In this document: in pieces, positions 44,938-52,848 of the stretch
How the letters are laid out: every line of letters starts with the position of its first letter
Numbering within the stretch: the first letter of the stretch is position 1
NCBI RefSeq assembly: GCF_021010565.1
Contig: NZ_JAJNAY010000001.1
Span: 2,460,001-2,524,000 of the forward strand
DNA from: Chryseobacterium turcicum
GTDB taxonomy: Bacteria > Bacteroidota > Bacteroidia > Flavobacteriales > Weeksellaceae
Direction: 5' to 3'
DNA length: 64,000 nt
Made by a program: the position numbers and the translations under genes
The notes under the pieces: model-generated
Seen by the model: the letters and a program-made list of their open reading frames with translations, nothing else
Database searches by the model: none
Told to the model about the DNA's origin: nothing

Positions 44938-45684
44938 AACTACAAGTACCAAGGACAGGAGTTGCAGGAGACTGGTTTCTACAGTTTTAAATGGAGAAAT
45001 TATATGCCCGATGTAGGAAGGTTTTTTAATGTTGACCCGCTTTCTGAAAAGTATGCTTACCAATCTCATTATAATTTTTCTGAAAATAGGGTTGTTGACG
45101 CAAGAGAACTTGAAGGTTTAGAAAAAGTTTTAATTAATACAGCACTAAATAGAGATAAATTATTTAAAAGTGCTTATACTGCAAATAGACAAACAACAGG
45201 AGGTAAACAATTTTTACAAAAAGTACAAACTCAAAACAAGTATAATGTTTTATATGCGCCCTTCTGGAATAAATATGATCCTTCTTCTGGAAGAGAATTC
45301 TCTGTGTCAAATCAGCAAGAGTACAACACTACTATTTCAAATTATGGTTTAAAGATTAATAAATCAGAATATAATAATATTACAGATAATGGAACCAAAG
45401 AATTAATTATTATTGGTGTTCAATTAAAAACTAATGGTAGTAGAAAAGATGTAGAAAAAGAAGAAACGCTTAATTTGGCAGCAACCATTAATCATGAAGA
45501 ATCTGCACACGCGGTATTTAGTTTAGATAACATTGAAAAGTCTAATGCGGAAGGATATAAATCATATTATGGTGAAAAAAAAGAGTCTTCACCTTCCCCA
45601 AGAGATGTTTTATCTGATAAAAAATATGAAAGAACGCAAGCAAAAATGAACTTTAAAGAGTTATTGAAAGTCATTTTTAAATAA
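44938..45684 (+). CDS. Orphan RHS tip 2 with unique C-terminal domain (no start codon at the joint)
   Basis: The frame from 44938 reads NYKYQGQELQETGFYSFKWR, then MPDVGRFFNVDPLSEKYAYQ and a shortened core end (NFSENRVVDARELEG), followed by about 190 unique residues. A helix NLAATINHEESAHAVFS carries HEESAH, close to but not the canonical HExxH, and sits where tip toxins of this cluster keep their HE pair. Only a TTG (44962) could start it. The tail (SSPSPRDVLSDKKYERTQAK) is charged. An immunity candidate follows 15 bp on. Confidence 0.78.
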   Translation, partial: NYKYQGQELQETGFYSFKWRNYMPDVGRFFNVDPLSEKYAYQSHYNFSENRVVDARELEGLEKVLINTALNRDKLFKSAYTANRQTTGGKQFLQKVQTQNKYNVLYAPFWNKYDPSSGREFSVSNQQEYNTTISNYGLKINKSEYNNITDNGTKELIIIGVQLKTNGSRKDVEKEETLNLAATINHEESAHAVFSLDNIEKSNAEGYKSYYGEKKESSPSPRDVLSDKKYERTQAKMNFKELLKVIFK

Positions 45685-45699
45685 TAAAATTTTATTCTG

Positions 45700-46266
45700 A
45701 TGAAGATTTATTTTAATTATATTTTAATATTAATATTATTAATTAATTGCAAAAGTGACAAGTGTTCTTTTGATAATTCCTTTGCTATATCACAAGAAAG
45801 TGTTGCTCTACCAAGTTTAATGATAACTTCTAATTTTTGCAATGAACTATTGCTTAAAGGTGATTTTGCATATTATCTCAAAGGTTATAAAATAAGTAAA
45901 AAATTATACTTAAGAGACAGTGTTTATAGTTATCAAGTTAGCAACAATGACACTATACTGTTCGATTATAGTTCAAATAGGAAAAATGGGCATTTAAAAA
46001 TTAGTAATTTAAGAGAATTGAATGTTAAGTTTTTTATGGATATAAATTTTAAAAGCAAAAATTATAGATTATTTAAAATTGACGACATTGATAGCTTCTA
46101 TACATTGAAATTATCTAAAGTTTATATTACTCAATATAATTACGGAATTGTAGGAGAATTTATTCTTGCTAAAGAAAATAATGAATGGATAATAACCAAT
46201 TTAAAAGGTTATATACCTAATGAAAAAAAAATTTTCTCAATATTCAAACAAAGAAATCTTGAGTAA
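45700..46266 (+). CDS. Lipoprotein, candidate immunity protein for orphan tip 2
   Basis: A 188-aa protein with a lipobox (ILILILLINCKS, Cys17) and a mature region of Tyr/Lys/Asn-rich strands (YYLKGYKISKKLYLRDSVYS, YGIVGEFILAKENNEWIITN) without a known motif. It starts 15 bp after tip 2 and is followed by the cut terminator element. Immunity role inferred. Confidence 0.6.
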   Translation: MKIYFNYILILILLINCKSDKCSFDNSFAISQESVALPSLMITSNFCNELLLKGDFAYYLKGYKISKKLYLRDSVYSYQVSNNDTILFDYSSNRKNGHLKISNLRELNVKFFMDINFKSKNYRLFKIDDIDSFYTLKLSKVYITQYNYGIVGEFILAKENNEWIITNLKGYIPNEKKIFSIFKQRNLE

Positions 46267-46269
46267 TAT

Positions 46270-46326
46270 CCCCGCTCTCGCATGATTTTATCGTGTGGTA
46301 GATAAATAAAAAGCCCTCGCAAAATG
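46270..46326. repeat. Half-copy of the 27149-27204 terminator element fused to an RHS tip
   Basis: The stretch matches 27141-27192 (ATCGTGT-GTAGATAAATAAAA, CCCTCGCAAAATG) with a few differences. It stops exactly in the loop of the second hairpin at 46326. There the next bases (ACAATGGTAAAGAGTTGC) are RHS-core sequence, so the terminator's right arm and T-run were replaced. Confidence 0.8.
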
Positions 46327-46328
46327 AC

Positions 46329-47184
46329 AATGGTAAAGAGTTGCAAGAGACGGGAATGTATGATTATGGTGCGAGATTTTATATGCCGGATATCGGGAGA
46401 TGGGGTGTGGTAGATCCGCTGGCGGAAATGTATCAACCAATGTCTACGTACCATATGTCTGGAAATAATCCAATTTTTTATGTAGATTCTAACGGAATGA
46501 ACTACCATGATTATGGAGTTGATGACAATGGAAATACTAGCTTAATTCAAACAACTGAGGATAAATTTGATAGACTTTATAAAGCAAAAAGCGATTCTAA
46601 AGGAAATGCCATAAAAGGTTCTGATGGTCTTGCACAGAAAGCAACTGAAGGAACTGGAAAAGAAGATCGGGATTATGTAAAGGTAAACAAAGAGACAAAA
46701 AATAGTGGAACCATTATTAGCCAGCTTTCAGGTAAAGATAGCGAGGGTTTAAGTCATGGTACAACAATAAATTCTGTAGATGCTAGAAAGGTTTTTCAAT
46801 TTGCGGCAGATAATAGTCATGTAGAGTGGACTATAGGAGGATTTAGAACAGGGAAAGAAAATATATTTTTTAGTAGGCACATCTCATGCTAACGATAGAG
46901 TTAGAGTTCCTTGGCAATTTGGGGAAAAAGGGCTTAATTTCGAAAACATTACGTATCATGGTCATACCCACCCGAATTCTAGAATGCCATTATCGCATGA
47001 TGTAGGAATATCGAATCCCGCTGCATATAATTTTATATATTATACAGGAGCAAATACAAAAGACAGAGAAAACTATTTTGTCCCTTTTAGCATACTTTCT
47101 GGGAAAAACGGATCATCAATTGCTACTCCAAAACAAAACAAAGGCCAAATAAAATTACCAAACTTAATACCTGTTGCACAATGA
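46329..47184 (+). pseudogene. Orphan RHS tip 3 with JAB-like toxin domain, frameshifted
   Basis: The core part reads [38 protein letters not shown] and ends in VDSNGMNYHDYG. The unique domain runs to 46892 in this frame, then stops (SRHISC). Removing one T from the six-T run at 46866-46871 restores ENIFLVGTSHANDRVRVPWQ and continues in the frame ending at 47184. That frame holds YHGHTHPNSRMPLSHDVG, resembling the metal-binding HxHP...D of JAB/JAMM domains found in Bacteroidota RHS toxins. With the frameshift the metal site is lost. The immunity gene overlaps the restored stop by 4 bp. Confidence 0.8.
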
Positions 47185-47780
47185 AAACCTATTTATTATT
47201 AGTTTTCTTTTTTCTTTCAAATACAATTTTTGCTCAAGATCGATTATCATTTGTAAAAGATGAGAAAGTAAAAAAAGAGATGTTAAGAAGTATAGAATAC
47301 TTTCAAAAAACTATTCCCTTAGAAGTTAAAAACAAAATTGTTTTTATATCATTTCAGTTTGAAGAACTCCTTGAGGTCGAAAATCTTAGTATCTATTATT
47401 CTACTAATGTGCTTACTCAATATGCAAAATTGAATAATGAGGGTCAATTTATAAGCAGTTCTCAGAATAAAATTCTATATTATAATTATTCTCCCAATAT
47501 TATTATAGTTATAGAAAACGGGTTTAAATATTTTGATATTTACAGATTAAAAGAATTATCAGAGCAAATTGGAATTAGCAAAAACAATTTAACAAAATCA
47601 GAATTTTTTAAATATGAAAAAGGTAATAAATACAGCGCAGATGTAGTTGAAAATTTCATTAGTTTAGATAAGATAAATAATGAATTTATTCCGGTTCGTG
47701 TCAACACATTTGATTTAAAATCATTTATGGAAATTTGGTACAGATTAGATGTAAAAGAAATTCCGGTTAGTCAGACATGA
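47181..47780 (+). CDS. Exported protein, candidate immunity protein for orphan tip 3
   Basis: A 199-aa protein with a type I signal peptide (MKTYLLLVFFFLSNTIFAQ) rather than a lipobox, so periplasmic. The mature region is mixed helix/strand (KVKKEMLRSIEYFQKTIP, IVFISFQFEELLEVENL, FKYFDIYRLKELSEQIG) with no known motif. ATGA overlap with the toxin frame indicates coupling. Its last codons lie at the joint with the truncated mobC gene (about 47784), so the original C-terminus may have been altered. Confidence 0.6.
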   Translation: MKTYLLLVFFFLSNTIFAQDRLSFVKDEKVKKEMLRSIEYFQKTIPLEVKNKIVFISFQFEELLEVENLSIYYSTNVLTQYAKLNNEGQFISSSQNKILYYNYSPNIIIVIENGFKYFDIYRLKELSEQIGISKNNLTKSEFFKYEKGNKYSADVVENFISLDKINNEFIPVRVNTFDLKSFMEIWYRLDVKEIPVSQT

Positions 47781-47783
47781 ATA

Positions 47784-49259
47784 GTCCTGAAAACCTAAAC
47801 ATACCGCAACTTTATTACTTCTAGCTGTTGCAATCAAATTATCCAACCCCCTAAAATAAATTGTAGGCAATTCATCAATGATGACAGAACTTTTCAGTTT
47901 TCCTTTTTTATTAATCAGTTTAACAATTCGGGAATTATATAAACCCAAAGCGGCGGAGTAAATATTCTGTCGGTCGGGATTGTTTCCGACACATAAAATT
48001 TTAGGTTCTTGGGGATTGTTAATATCTAAAGTAAAATCATCTCCGGTCATCACCCAATATAGATTAGGAGATATCATTCTTAAAAGAGGTATTTTAGCTG
48101 ATGCAATCTGACCCTGTAACTGATCCTGCGCACCACCCTGCCAAGCATCCATAAAAGGGGAAAGATAGTTTTCAAGATCGGGATATGACGTCAAGATTGT
48201 AAAAATATCAGAATATTTTTTATTGAGCAATTCAATGGCATGAGGAAATGTGCAGTATTTTCCATTATCATAAATCTTCAGGTACCAAATGATAGCGGCT
48301 AATAAAATAATTTGTGATTCTACAAAAAAATCACCCTGTTTCTGAATCCAGCTGCGGTTAAGGTTCAACATTATGGTTTATGCTGCCTCATAAGCGTCTG
48401 ATATATCTGTCATAAAATCAGGATTAAGAGGGTTACATCTGTGACTTTTTCTTGGATCATCAAAATTGATCACATAAAATTGAGGCGGAATTCTGTACTG
48501 ATGCTTATTCTTCAGCAAATGATTGTAAGCAATAGTTGACAGATCATCAAACTTAAAATCATAGATATACATAGAAAATCCTTTTTCTATTTGTTGTTTG
48601 ATGAAATTATTGACAATAGCATATGATTTTCCCGATCCTGGAGTTCCCAGTACAATCGTCGCTCTGAAAGGGTTGACAATATTAATCCAGCCATGATTCC
48701 ATTTTCCTTTATAGTAAAACTTGGTAGGAAGATTAACAGAGTACTCGTTTTCCATTAATTTTGTTTCCTGTAAAAAGCTTTCGTTTTCATTATTGAAGAC
48801 ATCATCCATCAGATTATTTCTTAAGAGCCTGCTCATCCATACTCCCGCCATCAGTAAAGAAATGTACCCTAATGCAATCGTCAATATGTAAAGAAATTTT
48901 CCGACGGGAGCAGACAAATGGAGCAGAAAATGATTCATAAAAAACAGTACCGCACCAACTCCCAAAAGCATGTAAATTTTTGGCCATGTTATTTTTTCAT
49001 TTTTTGCCCCTTTTGTTCCAAGGCAACTTAATGCCAACAGCACAACAGCAAAAATTTTAGTGTAAAGTGGATGTGAGAATAAGCCTACAGTTTTTTGGAA
49101 ATTATATAATATCTTGTTGATTAATTCCAACGTCCATTGTCTTTCCTGAAAGAAACTGTAACAATACCAATATAAGTGAATCAGTACGAGTAATATACTG
49201 ACAGCTCTCATGAATCCCATAATCTTGGCGAGTCCTCTTAAATCGTCTTCTCCCTGCAT
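47784..49259 (-). pseudogene. mobC: mobC, TraG/VirD4-type coupling protein: in-frame stop and lost 3' end
   Basis: The first 293 codons give membrane segments (residues 13-35, 65-130, 140-165) and the Walker A LGTPGSGKSYAIVNN. They stop at TAA (48378-48380) after DISDAYEAA, and the same frame continues TIMLNLNRSWIQKQGDFFVE through SAALGLYNSRIVKLINKKGK to VIIDELPTIYFRGLDNLIA (Walker B) and CLGFQDYS. The stop replaces one codon. The last 150 or so residues of the normal protein are missing because RHS-cluster sequence begins at about 47784. The protein would normally couple the relaxosome to the transfer channel. Confidence 0.88.
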
Positions 49260-49430
49260 ACTTTAAAATTTAATGTGGGGCTAATATAGATGCTACAACA
49301 AAGTATTTTTGAAGTTGGAACTATATGGCTTCAATTGTCCGGTTGTGACAGTTTCCAATCAGATATTTTAGTACTCTACAAAGATTTTAAATTATGTAGA
49401 ATGTTTACATTTGCTGATACAGAATTAACG

Positions 49431-50462
49431 ATGACGCCGACAGAATTAAAGTATACAAAACTTCTTGACACGATAGGTTCAACGATTTAAACTGCGAGGC
49501 AGAGTGCTGTTAAAGCAGTCAACATCAAATTGGTGAAATCCAATTTTGAAATCGGCAGGCACATTGTTGAATATGAGCAAGAAGGACAGGAACGTGCTGA
49601 ATATGGAAGTGACCTGTTAGCAATCCTTTCCAAGGATTTAAGACTTCGTTTTGGTAAAGGATTTGGCAGGCGTAATATTTTAGATATGCGTCGTTTTTAT
49701 TTAGTCTATCAGAAATGGCAGGCAGTGCCTGCCAAATTAAGCTAGACCCATATTGTTAATTTATTAGGTATTTCCAATGATACAGCGCGTAAGTTTTATG
49801 AAAAACTGGCGGTATTGGAAAACTGGGGATATCGGGAGTTGAACAGGCAAATCAATTCATCGCTTTTTGAACGTTTGGCATTAAGCAAAGATAAAGATGG
49901 CGTTTTGCAGCTGGCAGAAAAAGGACATGTTGCCAAAAGCCACTCAGAGGTTGTTAAAGATCCATATATACTGGATTTCTTAAAAATTTCACAAAGCCAT
50001 CGGGTCACAGAAAAGGGTTTGGAGCAAAAAATTATTGATAATCTGCAGCTGTTTCTGTTAGAACTCGGAAAAGGATTTGCATTTGTTGGCAGACAGTATA
50101 AGATTTCACTTCGAAACAGACACTTCTATATTGATCTTGTGTTTTATCACCGTATTTTAAAATATTTTGTACTGCTTGATTTAAAAATCAAGCAGGTAGA
50201 ACATAATGACATCGGACAAATGAATATGTATCTAAATTATTTCAAAGCCGAAGAGAATGTCGAAGATGACAATTAACCCATCGGTATCATCCTGTCGGGT
50301 GAAAAAGATGAAGTTTTAGTAGAGTATGCCACGGGAGGAATTTCTAATAAAATATTTGTTTCAGAATATCAGTTGTATCTGCCTGATAAGAAAGAGTTGC
50401 AAAATAAAGTACAGGCAATTTGGAGAAAGAAAGATCAAAGTAATTTCGATTCTGCAGGTTAA
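49431..50462 (+). pseudogene. YhcG/DUF1016 (PDDEXK) nuclease family gene with three in-frame stops
   Basis: A single frame reads MTPTELKYTKLLDTIGSTI-stop-TARQSAVKAVN, then KSNFEIGRHIVEYEQEGQER to VPAKLS-stop-THIVNLLGI, then FYIDLVFYHRILKYFVLLDL with the nuclease D...DLK region and QVEHNDIGQMNMYLNYFKAE, then DDN-stop-PIGIILSGEKDEVLVEYA, ending with TAA at 50460-50462. This is the whole DUF1016 protein with stops at about 49488, 49743 and 50274. Each can be explained by one C-to-T or G-to-A change. It tail-overlaps mobB. Bases 49260-49430 hold no other recognised gene. Confidence 0.88.
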
Positions 50463-51757
50463 TGCCTTTTCTTTCTTTTAACCTTCATTCGCCGTGCAAA
50501 ATCGTGTTCCTGCGAATCTTCTGAATCGGAAAAATTTAAAAGCCCACCTAAACCTTGAATTACTTCTTCTGCATCATTTCGCTCATTGTTATTTTGAAGG
50601 AAATCAAATAAAGGATGAATTTCTGTTACAGAAGATTTTTCTCTGTTGCCAGATTCTACAGGTTTTAATTTTCTATTGGTAGATTTATCTTTAGCAGCAT
50701 CTTTACTTTCCTTCCATCTTTCTTGAAAAGCATTAGCAGCATATTCTTTTCCCAAACCTGACCCATTCCAAACGGTTTTAGAATGGTGATCAATGAATGT
50801 TATTCCATAAATGCGACCTAAATCATTTCTTCTCACCACAGTATTGATACCGTTGGAAACTAATTTCTTTATAAAATCCTCTTCATTTTTCGATGAGTTT
50901 AACACTTGGTCAACAGTTTCTTGTAAAGCTTTTTTAGCAGCAATGATGTTAGTATTGGTAAGTGATTGACAGCACTTTAGAAAATATAAATCCATTGCAG
51001 ATAGTCCAGTATTCTTTCCGAAAAGAGAAGATTTAAAAGGATGACCTACTCTATTTCCATCTCCATCCAATGCTGAATAGACTAATCCACGCTGTAGCTT
51101 GCCGTGAAGTTCACCTTCTATTTTTTCCACGTTGATGTTGAATAATGATAAAAGAGCATTGTATTCACCCAAAGTTTTAAAATGATAATATTTCTGCACG
51201 TTACGAATGACGTTAGCAATCTGTCTTTTTACATCTCCGGATGCATAATCTACTTTTCGAAAAATCTGTGCATTTGTCTGAGTTTCTTTTTCAGTTGCAG
51301 ATTTTAAATGATACTTCTTTTCAAGGTCTCTGCAAATTTCCATCGACTTTCTTTTTTCAAACCGGTCTGATATTTTCCTCCCTTCCTCATCAACACAAAC
51401 CGAAACAATATGAATATGAGTTCGGTCAATATCCGTATGCTTGAATACTGCATAAGGTTGGTTTCCATATCCCATTTCATTCATATATTCATTGGCTATT
51501 TTACTGAAGGTTTCATCGTCGACCTTGTCTTGAGGATCAGGATTGAGTGAGATATGCAGCGTATGTTTTTCTGTATTTCGGTTTGCAGCAATATGCGATT
51601 CAAAAGATTGCATTAATTTGATAACAGAATATTGTCCATTAGCCGTTTCAATCATCTTATTAAGATGTAAAATTTCTCCGTTTCCATCTTCAACTTTCTG
51701 ATTATCATAGGCTAAAGCACCATATAAATTACTGCTTCTTCCAATTTTCGCAATCAT
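50459..51757 (-). CDS. mobB: MobB-type relaxase
   Basis: A 432-aa relaxase/mobilisation nuclease. The N-terminal 150 residues carry the family motifs: MIAKIGRSSNLYGALAYDNQ with the likely catalytic Tyr, and the HxDxxRTHIHIV motif III (HTDIDRTHIHIVSV) for metal binding. The rest is helical and Lys-rich (KRKKRH at the end). It should nick the element's oriT and pilot the strand into the recipient. It starts 4 bp after mobA, the usual mobA-mobB-mobC order of Bacteroidota conjugative elements. Confidence 0.9.
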   Translation of the reverse strand: MIAKIGRSSNLYGALAYDNQKVEDGNGEILHLNKMIETANGQYSVIKLMQSFESHIAANRNTEKHTLHISLNPDPQDKVDDETFSKIANEYMNEMGYGNQPYAVFKHTDIDRTHIHIVSVCVDEEGRKISDRFEKRKSMEICRDLEKKYHLKSATEKETQTNAQIFRKVDYASGDVKRQIANVIRNVQKYYHFKTLGEYNALLSLFNINVEKIEGELHGKLQRGLVYSALDGDGNRVGHPFKSSLFGKNTGLSAMDLYFLKCCQSLTNTNIIAAKKALQETVDQVLNSSKNEEDFIKKLVSNGINTVVRRNDLGRIYGITFIDHHSKTVWNGSGLGKEYAANAFQERWKESKDAAKDKSTNRKLKPVESGNREKSSVTEIHPLFDFLQNNNERNDAEEVIQGLGGLLNFSDSEDSQEHDFARRMKVKRKKRH

Positions 51758-51761
51758 TAAT

Positions 51762-52196
51762 TTATTTTTTATTGATGGAAATATTATTAAATTCTTCTGC
51801 TAGCTGGAGAATCTTTTGACCTATCATGGCTAATTCAGCCGTCTGCTTTTCCAATTTATAGAGGAAAGCTGCTGCCTTTTTTTCTGTAAAATGGGTATAT
51901 AGAAGCTTGACGACCTGGTTATAGTTAACGCCGACTGCGCGAAACTGAGAATATAAAGAAGTTAATCTAATATAAAAGTCTGATTTCCCTTTATCAATTG
52001 TCACTGTTTTAATTTCTTTTGAAAATAAAACTGAAGTAATAAATTTCGCTTTATTAGTCATCCCGGAAGCTTCAAAAAGAGACAGTAATCTGTTGTTTTC
52101 TTCATCATTCAGCCTAAAAACGTGACGATGAATGCTTGGGTCAATCTTTGGCTTTCTACCACCTTTGTGCTTATTGTTCATTTTACCTTTATTCAT
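51762..52196 (-). CDS. mobA: MobA relaxosome accessory protein
   Basis: A 144-aa basic protein that helps MobB recognise oriT. Its N-terminus is Lys-rich (NKGKMNNKHKGGRKPKID), followed by a ribbon-helix-helix-like segment (HRHVFRLNDEENNRLLSLFE, MTNKAKFITSVLF) and a conserved SLYSQFRAVGVNYNQVVKLL typical of MobA/BfmA-like proteins. I chose ATG 52196; a longer frame from 52307 would read through the candidate oriT and encode unrelated residues. An ATG at 52181 is also possible. Confidence 0.82.
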   Translation of the reverse strand: MNKGKMNNKHKGGRKPKIDPSIHRHVFRLNDEENNRLLSLFEASGMTNKAKFITSVLFSKEIKTVTIDKGKSDFYIRLTSLYSQFRAVGVNYNQVVKLLYTHFTEKKAAAFLYKLEKQTAELAMIGQKILQLAEEFNNISINKK

Positions 52197-52256
52197 AATA
52201 ATCAATTTAAATTTTATAAACCTCGACTTCGGAGAGTGTTTTTCTGCTCCCGTCAG

Positions 52257-52330
52257 GGCAAGTTGTTTTGAGGCACAAAAAACAGTTATGAGGCACTCAA
52301 AACACAACTTGCCGTGTTCCGGTGAACACC
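52257..52330. other. Candidate origin of transfer (oriT)
   Basis: Just upstream of mobA lie an inverted repeat GGCAAGTTGTTTTGAG (52257-52272) / CTCAAAACACAACTTGCC (52296-52313), a direct repeat TGAGGCAC (at 52269 and 52289) in its loop, and a second perfect stem GTGTTC-CGGT-GAACAC (52314-52329). Clustered inverted and direct repeats between mobA and the tra operon are the normal setting of oriT in these elements. The nick site is not identified. Confidence 0.6.
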
Positions 52331-52500
52331 AATTATAATTGACCCTTCAATTATTCATGTATAAAGATCAACTACAACTAGCTCTCAGAAATTCATGGAT
52401 GGATAATCAAGTTCACTTTTACAAAGTAAAAACCTATTGGTTAAAAGACTACAAAGTTTGGCGGAGCCAATCAAAGCTAAATTGCGAAAAATGATACCGG

Positions 52501-52517
52501 TTAATCATCATGATTAA
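52501..52517. promoter_or_regulatory. Perfect palindrome TTAATCAT-C-ATGATTAA before traA
   Basis: Eight-base arms around one C, in the 52331-52848 intergenic region between oriT and traA. It could bind a regulator or a ParA/B-like partner. The rest of that 518-bp gap is AT-rich without a recognised gene; the traA promoter must lie here but no clean TAnnTTTG box was seen. Confidence 0.4.
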
Positions 52518-52848
52518 AAACACTTACGTTCTTTACCGTAGTGCTCGAACGAAAATTTACAATATTGTGAAGCATAAAAATTACTAAACAGAATTACAGA
52601 AAGCACGTAATCTAAATTTCCTTAAAAGCATATAGTTTTAAAAATATAAAAGCATAAAAGCATTTTGCAAAATGTATAAGCAAGATCCTTTCATTATGTA
52701 CTTCCACATGGTCAAATAACAAAATATTTTACCACATGTAAAAATTGCTTTGCATTAATAAAGTAATAAAAGATAACAGTTATATGTAAAAACACCAACC
52801 AACATTCTGAATCAATTATGAAAAAATATAATCTTAAAATTCTAAAAA

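Noticed and set aside
43685..45069. Minus-strand open frames across the tip region
   Set aside because: They are antisense shadows of the RHS-core segments with no codon pattern or leader of their own.
45492..45510. HEESAH of tip 2 as a standard HExxH zinc site
   Set aside because: The spacing is HExxxH, not HExxH, so I list it only as a variant related by position.
46984..47184. Independent small gene MPLSHDVGISN...
   Set aside because: The frame extends upstream without a start into JAB-like toxin sequence and joins tip 3 when one T is removed; it is the 3' part of the frameshifted tip.
47745..48371. Separate minus-strand gene beginning MLNLNRSW
   Set aside because: It is in the same frame as the upstream mobC part, separated only by one stop codon, and continues the same conserved protein; its 3' end overlaps the RHS immunity gene by chance reading.
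49290..49430. Start of a small gene at 49290 (MLQQSIFEVGTIW)
   Set aside because: It lies in frame upstream of the natural YhcG-type start at 49431 and has no leader or family resemblance; treated as non-coding.
52197..52307. Longer mobA starting at 52307
   Set aside because: It would encode the oriT-like repeats as protein (MCFECLITVFCAS...), which do not resemble MobA proteins.
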